A stretch of DNA of 64,000 nucleotides from assembly GCF_002994745.2 (NCBI RefSeq), contig NC_037090.1, forward strand, positions 29,556,501 to 29,620,500. Direction: 5' to 3'. The notes beneath the pieces were generated by a model. It saw nothing but the letters and a program-made list of their open reading frames with translations. It did not search any database and was not told where the DNA came from. This document shows positions 56,605 to 64,000 of this stretch, piece after piece (position 1 is the first letter of the stretch; each line of letters starts with the position of its first letter). The DNA comes from Rosa chinensis. Taxonomy: Eukaryota > Streptophyta > Magnoliopsida > Rosales > Rosaceae. Both the position numbers and the translations under genes were made by a program.

Positions 56605-59600
56605 ATGCGGAAGGTGGGCAATTTAGTACGGAAGGGATGCAAAGCTGTTCAGGATCTGAACTTGGTCAAGCTCCTCCAGTCTGAAATTCAACATGAGCTT
56701 TCCTCTAACTATTATCCGGTACTCTCCCTCTTCATATTCATTCTACGTTTCGTTCGACACCCAAGAAAATCAGATTTTTTTTTTCAACTAAAATTTGCTT
56801 GTTATTTCGCTTTAACGTGTAAATAACAAATGGGTATCTGTTCCTCATTAGTAACTGATAGTGTAAGAGCACCTGCTAGGGATTCAGTGAATAACCATGA
56901 ATTTGTATAGGGTTTATGTGATTGCATGCCTATGCATTATTTTCTTAATGGAGAATGTTTATGATTTGATATTGAATTAATTGGTACAGACAAGCAGAAG
57001 CAGTTCATTGGGAGATTTTGTGGTGGAATGGGATTCACCGCAGTCCAAAGATGTGGTTTTGAGGAGAAAATTGGAGTCTGGAGAAGAGGTTGCTGTTTCA
57101 GCTATGTTGGGTCCCTTTTCGGATACCACTGACAGAGAGGAGTATTTGTATCCAAGGGATGTTGTGATGAAGGTATGCGTGAAGAAGCCTGGGTTGAGCT
57201 CTATACTGCAGTTTGACTGTGAGATTTTTGAGCAAGACGGTATTGGTTCTTCGTTTGCAATCTGGGAATTCTATTATATTCAATCACCAGCGCGAACTGG
57301 CCCTTCGGTCTATAGGGGTCCCTCATTCAGGTTAGTCAGATATGCATTTACTGTATATCAACTTCAACAGATGGTGAAGATAAACTGTTGTATCACTTCT
57401 TTTGGGGTGGGGGTTGGTGGCCAGAAACTTTTGCTTCTTGCCAATTATTTTCAGTTCTCTTTAAACATAAGCCAAAAGAAAGAAAAAACAAAATATAAAA
57501 AAGGTTGCTAGAATGGCATAGCTATGTGGCGTTAACGACAAAGTGCCTCAACATATAGAGGTGTGGCTTTTTCATTGTTTCTGTCTGCTGAAACTTGTGA
57601 TAGTCCAGCATTTTGGTTGTTTTCTGTAGTAAGATACATAGATCATTGGAGAAAATTTAGCTGTTGACCTATTATGTGTCTGAGGCTCTGAGCAATTGGG
57701 GTGGTCGCTGCTCTCTCTTCCTAAAAGGTAGATTAAAGAGCATGAATGGACTCTAGATCACTAGTTCTTCTCTTCCTTCTGTATACAGCTTGGTCAGCGT
57801 GCTTATGGTTACCAGATAAATTGCAAATGGATATCAGTTTTCATCTTGCATAATGTCAACATATGAATTCTCCTTACCGCAACAAAATCTAAACTTATCT
57901 TGTTGCTATCGTTGGGCATATATGGTATGGATGATCGTAAGTTAATTTTAAGTCTAATTGTTTGTGAGTGGATCTTTTGGTGGAACTTTTTAAAGATAAC
58001 AAGGGCATTGCGGCATAGTGGTTTGGTCAGCTGCATGGTGAGGCATAGCCACAAAGGCATACTTTGATGGATGTTCAAGCCCATGCTTCTTATAGGAAAC
58101 ACTAAAACCCCTTGTGGTTGCTAGTGGAGTTAACACTGACATTTTTAATAGAACTAGAAAGCAAAAAATAAGAAGTGAAGAGTCTAGCAGACTTGTAGTT
58201 AGCCCTCTATTTATGACAGAATCAAAGCCCTGTTAGTGATTTGGTATGACATCCTTTCTAAAAAGTTTCTGATGTAGTCAGTTGCATGATGAAGCATAGC
58301 CCTGCAAGCACACTGTGACGGATGTTGAAGCCCATGTTTATTGCAGGAAACGCTGGAAATACCTCTTTTGGTTGCTATTAGAGTACCCTGCAGTTCTGAA
58401 GAGAAGTAGAAAGCCAAAAGTAAGAGGAGTCTGGCAGAATTACAGTTAGCCCATGTTTATGGCAGGAAATGCTGGAAATACCTCTTTTGGTTGCTATTAG
58501 AGTACCCTGCAGTTCTGAAGAGAAGTAGAAAGCCAAAAGTAAGAAGAGTCTAGCAGAATTATAGTTAGCCCATCTATCTATAAGCAGATATATTCCCAAT
58601 AATCCCTTATAAAATCAAATCTATCCCTTGAAATGAATATAATGTTAATTATGTTTCTGATAGGAAACAGACATCTGTTTCATATAGAGAATGCATGGAA
58701 CGCTGGATAAGAAATCCAGTAACCTAAGAAAATGAGCTAAAAGCAAAAACAAAGACCCTAGACAGCAACTGCACTCAGTTTGAGAAAATAGTAAAAGAAG
58801 ACCAATCCTAAAGACCCACAACTAAATCCCATATAGAAGGCATATCATCTCAGTCACTGAAATAAGCCAATAAAAAGAAACCCAAGAAGACATTAAGATA
58901 TGCTGCTACAGTTCTGCAAACAGTATTCCACTGACTTTGTTAGTAGAGTTTTTCATTTAGTTATTTATTTTATATCTTACATGTTGGTATATCAGGCCCG
59001 GACTAAGGCAGCACCAGTGGTGTAGCTGCACCAGGCCTCTGATCCGGGAGGCCTCCGATCAGTAAAGCATGTATATATTTATATCTAAACAAACATGTTA
59101 ATTATACTAAACTGTGCTGTAGTTTGATTGGTTAAGGCTCCTTGTTTCCACACTTTAGGTCTCTGGTTCAAACTCTAGCAACTCCTCTGTACGTTATCTT
59201 CTCCTTTTTCAGTTTTTGCTCTTTTGAGAGAACAAAAAGTAATTTTTTTGTATTTATCAATTTGATCATAATACGTTTTTTTTTTTTTTTGTTCATTTAA
59301 GTCTGAAATTAATAAGGCATCAATTGAAAATTTTCTTCTCCTTTTTCAATTTTCGCTTCTTTGAGAAAAAATTTTGGATTTTTTTGTATAAGGCCTCAAT
59401 TATAATTTTGCACCAGGCCTCTCAAATCTCAGGAGTAGCCCTGAGTATGATTGATGGTTTGTTATTAGCTGCCAGTCCATTCTAGAGACCCGCTGCAAAC
59501 TAAATTACGTTGGAGGCACATGCTGATGATTTTGGGAGGACATTTTGGCTAAACATTAAACTTGGGAAGTGGTGGCTAATAGATAAAAGTTTGTGTTTAC

Positions 59601-61536
59601 AATGTCCAGTTGCATTAGTTATATGGAAAAGGGTCTTTAGTGAGTCTAATACGAGTTGTTGGGCAGATGCGCTGTAATTGCTGTATTTTGGGTTATTTGG
59701 ATGGACAGAATCACAGAAATAAGAGAATTTTCGAGAGTTCTGTGACTATTAGTTCATCTTTGGGCATCCATTTCCTCAGATTTCAGACATAGTTCTTTCC
59801 ATACTACTCTATTCTTAATGATTGGATTGGTAATGGGTCTAGTTATTTGACTTCAGCTGTTGTTTTACTTGATGCTTTCGTAAGTTGGAGCCTAGATCTT
59901 TCGGCTAACATTGTCAGTTGACATCTTGTCCCCTATGTTTTGCTTTGTTTTCTCTTTTAACAAAAGTGTGTTCTTAACTTCTTATTGAAAAGAAAAATAT
60001 TTTAGGCAAAGAAGAGATGCAGAGTATATCAATATATCTTATTAATTACTGGAATGTACACACCATTACCAATTCCTTCTTCAACTAGGGTTTTCATTGC
60101 ATGGACTTCATAGGTCTTTAGACAAAAAATGGGACATGAGTTCTGTTTTGTTTATGGCATTGTTCCATGTTGCTTTACAGTATTCTTTTTCTCCTTTCCT
60201 TGTATAAAGGAGAATCACATGTGACTGAATCGTTGGTGGTCTGTTTATAACTTTATATCGAGTTCATACGTCTAATTTTCATGATAGAGTTGCAAAGTGC
60301 TTAGGAACTAATGGGTGGAAGTTGGTGAGGAAGTTCGGAAGCAATTGCAATACTGTAGCACTTACCAACCACAAGACCATGGCTAAACTAGTAGTCAATA
60401 TATAGTAGTGGTAAATTGTTGCAATGCATTACCGGAATTATATGAAAAATGTGCACATGATTCTTCTTCACACCGAATTTGCCTATGAGAGTCAAGTCAA
60501 TTGCAGAGCAAAAGGATCCTTTAAGGTTGATTGTGCGTAGAAGCTGCAGTATCTGTGGTATTTTGTTTCGCTACTTGAAGAAGCACACATTATGAAGGAG
60601 GAGATGCTTATGTTGCTCATGTAAAACATTGCCACTTCAAGAAGATCACCAAAGATGATAAATTTTCAGTTTATTTGAGGAAAAAGATTTGGCTAACCTC
60701 TAAGAAAGTTGGGCCACTCCAAATATTGAAGGAGTGCAATTCTTATGTAGTGGAGTTACCTTAGAATTAGCTATGCTTTTGATGTTGCATGTTTGTTTGA
60801 TTGTCATGAGCTTTTTAGGGTGGAGTTGGAGCAACCAGCAGCCCAAGCTTTGAGGGAGAAAAGAAGGGTGTTTATGGAGATGTGTGATGGCTGTGTTTTG
60901 ACTTTTGAGTGGTGCTAGAATGAAAGAAGAGGATTTTTGACAGCATTAAGGGAGCAGGGGAGGAGGTTTTGTGGGATAGAGATATAATTTTGTTACCTTG
61001 CAGCCATTATTAAGGTGAAAGGGCTTATGCAATGCTACTGTATTGCGACATTGCTCTAGCTTTACCAATTTTATTTGGTCTTCCTGTTTTTTTTTCATCC
61101 CCTATTATTGTTATAGGGGTACAGTCTAATTATTTGGGGTTATTATAGTATGAATAACAGATTTTTGGTGGCTGTACCAAAAGACTTGCATGCTTAAATT
61201 GTTTGATGGGACTTTCCTATGCACATCCACCTTCATGTTGTATCACATAAAATGGTATTGATCTACCAAATAATATGTTTGCTTTCCTTCTTTGAATAAT
61301 GTAACTTCAATTTATAATTGTTTTCGTACTCTAATGTATTATATTCTGTCTCTATTATCTGTGGCAGCTATGTGGATATCAAATTACATCTTGCACTCAA
61401 GGAATATCTAGTGGCCAAGGGTATTGGAGAAGAGCTTACTAACTTCCTCTTGCACCACCTACACAAAAAAGAACAAGGTCAATATGTGAACTGGCTACAG
61501 AAGCTTGAATCATTTGTTGCAAAACCAGAGTCATAG
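56605..61536 (+). CDS. MAM33/p32 mitochondrial glycoprotein family protein
   Basis: Three exons join in frame: 56605-56718, 56990-57330 and 61368-61536 (624 nt, 207 aa), all GT-AG. The protein starts MRKVGNLVRKGCKAVQDLNL and has ...LLQSEIQHELSS. It then has SLGDFVVEWDSPQSKDVVLR, YPRDVVMKVCVKKPG and SFAIWEFYYIQSP, and ends LHLALKEYLVAKGIGEELTN, FLLHHLHKKEQGQYVNWLQK and LESFVAKPES. This is the acidic p32/MAM33 fold, which forms trimers and in plants includes mitochondrial and nuclear/nucleolar members acting in organelle metabolism or rRNA work. The start ATG 56605 was chosen because it gives the family's short N-terminus; a presequence is not obvious. Intron 2 is 4 kb long and filled with repeats. 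The gene appears intact. Confidence 0.9.
57990..58580. repeat. Local duplications in intron 2 of the MAM33-like gene
   Basis: The block GGAAACGCTGGAAATACC...GTAAGAGGAGTCTGGCAG...CAGTTAGCCCA at 58346-58450 is repeated almost exactly at 58465-58572 (period about 119 bp). A more diverged copy lies at 58095-58205. A larger unit beginning near GGTCAGCTGCATGGTGAGGC (58025) recurs as AGTCAGTTGCATGATGAAGC (58276). Confidence 0.88.
58996..59446. mobile_element. Possible hAT-type MITE in intron 2
   Basis: It starts CAGGCCCGGACTAAGG and ends ...CTCAGGAGTAGCCCTG, a weak inverted repeat of the CAGGSCYR...TACTCCTG type common in hAT elements. GCACCAGGCCTC occurs near both ends. The flanks (TGGTATAT / AGTATGAT) agree only partly. 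A B-box-like GGTTCAAACTC near 59167 would also fit a SINE. Tentative. Confidence 0.4.
59500..59790 (+). pseudogene. LINE 3' fragment in intron 2
   Basis: Plus-strand reading near 59665-59720 gives AVIAVFWVIWMDR followed, after a frame change, by a NKRIFESS-like phrase. The W-x-I-W-x-(E/D)-R-N-x-R-I-F motif is the end of the plant LINE zinc-binding reverse transcriptase domain. A short remnant with stops. Confidence 0.5.
60480..60800 (+). pseudogene. Ty3/gypsy integrase C-terminal remnant in intron 2
   Basis: Plus-strand reading includes KFSVYLRKKIWLTSKKVGPL and QILKECNSYVVELP. This resembles the segment after the gypsy integrase core (KL-x-x-(K/R)KxGP(F/L)-x-I-L-(K/R)...NAY-x-(V/I)-(D/E)LP). 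Stops follow. Very short; moderate to low confidence. Confidence 0.45.
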
Positions 61537-62440
61537 ACAGGAATCGTCAAATCGATCACTATCATTTGATATAACTAAAGAATTTAGGTAGGTAATGTAC
61601 TTAGACCATAAAGATGCCATCATTTTTTGGTTGCTTTGGAAGGACCGAACACGACTTATTCCAGGCTCAACCCATGTCACTTGCCACTTGGGCAGGGTTT
61701 AAAATGTAGAATCCCTGGAACTTTTTCAAGGGTATTTGTTTTTTTTTTTCCTTTTTCTTTTTGGTTTTGGACCCAGGGGATTTTGAGTAGTAGGAGGCGT
61801 TCCTCTATTCCAAGAAGAGTGAGGACCGAATGATTGTCCAATCTTGACGAAACTATCTGCTATCTGTTGTGGAATTAGCCTCTAAGTATGTGTGAAAAAT
61901 TTCGTCAAAACCAGCTGCGATTTCTCATTGATATCAGTGACAATCTTTTCAAGTATCCAGGGAGCTGCCAAACTGCCATTGATAGATGCTGTTTACTAGA
62001 ATCCTGGAGTGTTCCGAGTTTCTGGAGGCCACTGAATATTGCTTGGAGAAGACTCCGAACTCTGCTTGTGTAATCAGGAAATCATTGAAGCCTATTTTTG
62101 TAACACCAGCAAGCAGGGGGATCACAAAACCAGTCGCGGCTCTGCTTTAGTTTGTAACCAAACCGTTGAAGATGGTCTTAGCAAAATCAGGTTTGGGAGG
62201 ATGTGCCTTAGCACTTTGCCTTGTGTTAATTCAACCCTTATTGTAGATCCAGTCAGTTTCCAACTATCCCAAAGTTATCTCTGAAGTACTCGACACCCAA
62301 AAGAAGAAAGAAACACACGGGCATATAAACAAGTAATTTTCTCACTTCTTATTAGGACAGAAATTAGGTCCCTATTGCCGCATTGCATCATCATATTGCC
62401 CAGAATTAGATATTCACAAATTAAGCTTCCGTAAACCAAT
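61537..62440. other. 3' region of the MAM33-like gene and spacer
   Basis: Probably 3' UTR followed by spacer. Three short plus-strand open frames (61627-61833, 61888-62073, 62039-62284) overlap in different frames, have no family resemblance and are not called. Confidence 0.45.
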
Positions 62441-62446
62441 TAATTA

Positions 62447-62725
62447 TAACTTTATAAGTCTCATCACATCTTGGTTGATCGAGAAATGAATTCAGGCCCG
62501 GTTTAACATGATCAATAATGATTCGAAGGTCAGTGCTTATTTATCTGCCTACAAGCTACAAGTACATAATGTTCCTATCTTAAATAACTTTGTAAGTCTC
62601 ATCACATCTTGGTTGATCGAGAAATGAATTTAGGTCCTGTTTAACATGATCAATAATGATTCGAAGGTCAGTGCCTATTTATCTGCCTACAAGCTACAAG
62701 TACATAATGTTCCTATCTTAAATAG
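62447..62725. repeat. Tandem duplication, about 135 bp x 2
   Basis: The block from CTTTATAAGTCTCATCACATC to GTTCCTATCTTAAATA is repeated directly (starting at about 62450 and 62588) with only a few substitutions. Confidence 0.95.
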
Positions 62726-63077
62726 GAATACTATTATACGCTCAACATATCGAAAATCTCAATTCTACTTTAGTTTTTAAAAAAATTTGCAGACTTGGGA
62801 GTTACTGATTATGAGTTTTTGCATTTGTTAGTAAATGTGCAAAAAAAAAACCTAAAAATAAAGAATTGTATGTGGTATCACTTTCGCCAACGTAGCGACG
62901 AAGAACAGTAATAATGGAGGAATAAAAAAAAACGCGGTGCACGCAGGGATGCTTGGGGGGTGCATGTAGGGATGTTTGGGGGTGCATGTAGGGAATCACG
63001 TCCGTTCCCCATTTTGTGAATGCTCACTAGAAACTAAATGTGAATCTCCTGGGTACTATCCTGCGAGCTTTGCAGAA

Positions 63078-63233
63078 ATGGAGAACTACTACTTGAAAAA
63101 GCACTTGGAAGCTGAGCAGAAGCACCTTTCCACGGATTCTCGACGTAAATGGAGGAAAGCAGCCGCTCTTCTCCGTTCTAGAAGGTTCCGTGGTGTCGTT
63201 GATCTGGCAAACCAGGCCAGGGCTGAGATACAG
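63078..63233 (+). CDS. First exon of a probable autoinhibited Ca2+-ATPase (ACA, P2B type), partial gene
   Basis: ATG 63078 opens 52 codons (MENYYLKKHLEAEQKHLSTD, then SRRKWRKAAALLRSRRFRGV, VDLANQARAEIQ) and a GT donor follows directly (CAG|GTCTCT). The MENYL start and the basic W-R-K-A-A...RRFR-x-x-x-DLAN segment resemble the N-terminal autoinhibitory, calmodulin-binding region of plant P2B Ca2+ pumps, which export Ca2+ from the cytosol. The rest of the gene must lie beyond 64000 and the identity rests on this segment only. An upstream in-frame extension to 62976 is less likely because the family usually starts at MENYL/MESYL. Intron 1 begins with a (CT)n run (63234-63255). Confidence 0.6.
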
Positions 63234-64000
63234 GTCTCTCTCTCTCTCTCTCTCTCACTCACACTTTTTCTTTTGCAGTTTGATGTTTATTTGTTATTCT
63301 TCTTGGAAATGTTAGGGAGAGCTAGCTTTGGGTTTTACAGTACGTACTAGAAATGGTGTCTTCAGAGACCTGTTGTTGAATTTGGTTACAGCATTGATTT
63401 CGTGGTTAACTATCACTTCAAATGAACTTATATAGTTAAGAGCTAAATTCATTTTACTTACTCACAACTTCATTTGTGCCCCAAACTCTTAATTTATACA
63501 TTTTTGCTTGTACTCTCCAATTTGATTAATCATAGCTAGGGACGGAACCAGAAATTTAAATTGAGTGGCGCTAATTTTATCTTATGATGCTGTCAAGTTT
63601 TCCTAAGTTCATATAAAGCTTATTTGTCGTACTTTGACTTCGATGAGTCCGTATGATTTAATGGCTTCATGCTGCAAAACTATTCCTTTATCTTCTACAT
63701 CTACTCCGTACCCAGGGCGTCGATGCCGGTAGCATCAAGATTTATCAGAAATTTCAGTTTGATTGATTTTTCTTTAGTAGTTTGTGACTTGCAGCTTAGC
63801 TTCTTTTGATTTTCTTTGTGATTGGGTCAAAGTTTTTCAAAGTATATGTTTTGTCATTTGAGGAAGTACAGTACCTGGGCTTTGCTTGTACCAATCTTTT
63901 AATATATATTTTCTTTTCAATCCCTTAATATTTTTGTATTACCATGCATTTACTCATATATAGTTGCTTTTGTCATGCTCTTCTCTAATCTTCCCTCTAT
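63234..64000 (+). other. Intron 1 of the ACA-like gene (runs off the window)
   Basis: No second exon is seen before the window ends. It begins with a CT microsatellite. TAGGGACGGAACCAGAAATTT near 63537 looks like the end of an unplaced repeat. Confidence 0.4.

Noticed and set aside
61627..62284. Three overlapping short plus-strand frames after the MAM33-like gene
   Set aside because: Different frames, no conserved motif; best explained as 3' UTR and spacer.
1..64000. tRNA, rRNA or other structured RNA genes
   Set aside because: I searched by eye for tRNA A/B boxes with cloverleaf potential and found only isolated B-box-like stretches (near 26445 and 59167) in repeats.

Overview
This is plant nuclear DNA: genes with many GT-AG introns, AT-rich spacers, and several layers of nested transposons. 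The host genes and the transposon types fit a rosid eudicot. Rosaceae is my guess and cannot be proved from the window.

Host genes. Four conserved genes can be reconstructed by joining exons. On the minus strand are a tRNA-splicing endonuclease subunit SEN54 homologue (4759-7183, 4 exons, 259 aa) and the nucleoporin NUP93/Nic96 (32264-39844, 15 exons, 863 aa). On the plus strand are a MAM33/p32 mitochondrial glycoprotein family gene (56605-61536, 3 exons, 207 aa) and the first exon of a probable autoinhibited Ca2+-ATPase (63078-63233) whose remainder lies beyond the right edge. The first three have fully frame-consistent exon chains and look intact. They serve unrelated housekeeping roles and do not form a functional cluster.

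Transposon layers. 1-4.1 kb holds a decayed LINE, a TIR element and a hAT-type MITE with a perfect 8-bp target duplication. 8.4-15.8 kb is a decayed Copia element (TSD AGCAA) whose 5' LTR is split by a 2.77-kb TG...CA insertion that looks like a solo LTR. 17.9-26.0 kb is a hAT element with a broken BED/hAT transposase gene. It hosts a Helitron-like element, which itself hosts a foldback element with 9-bp TSDs, and also a Pack-MULE-like element (9-bp TSD) carrying pieces of a TCP transcription factor gene and, in opposite orientation, of a subtilase propeptide. 26.4-30.2 kb is a five-copy tandem array of a zinc-finger-like gene piece mixed with hAT ends. 30.2-31.3 kb is an internally deleted copy of the same hAT element. 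40.3-46.2 kb is a young 5.9-kb LTR element (164-bp LTRs with 3 differences, TSD GGAAC). It has no recognisable protein but is packed with small hairpins. 46.2-56.5 kb is a mosaic of gypsy-like LTR/leader sequence, Agenet and plant-mobile-domain gene pieces, Harbinger remnants and further TIR elements.

Most notable signal. The 40.3-46.2 kb LTR element carries about 30 copies of a hairpin whose loop is nearly constant (ACTTC[A/T]GG on the plus strand) while its 4-8 bp stems differ in sequence and remain self-complementary. The loop is always on the same strand, and the element is young and lacks coding capacity. I know of no feature class that names this pattern.
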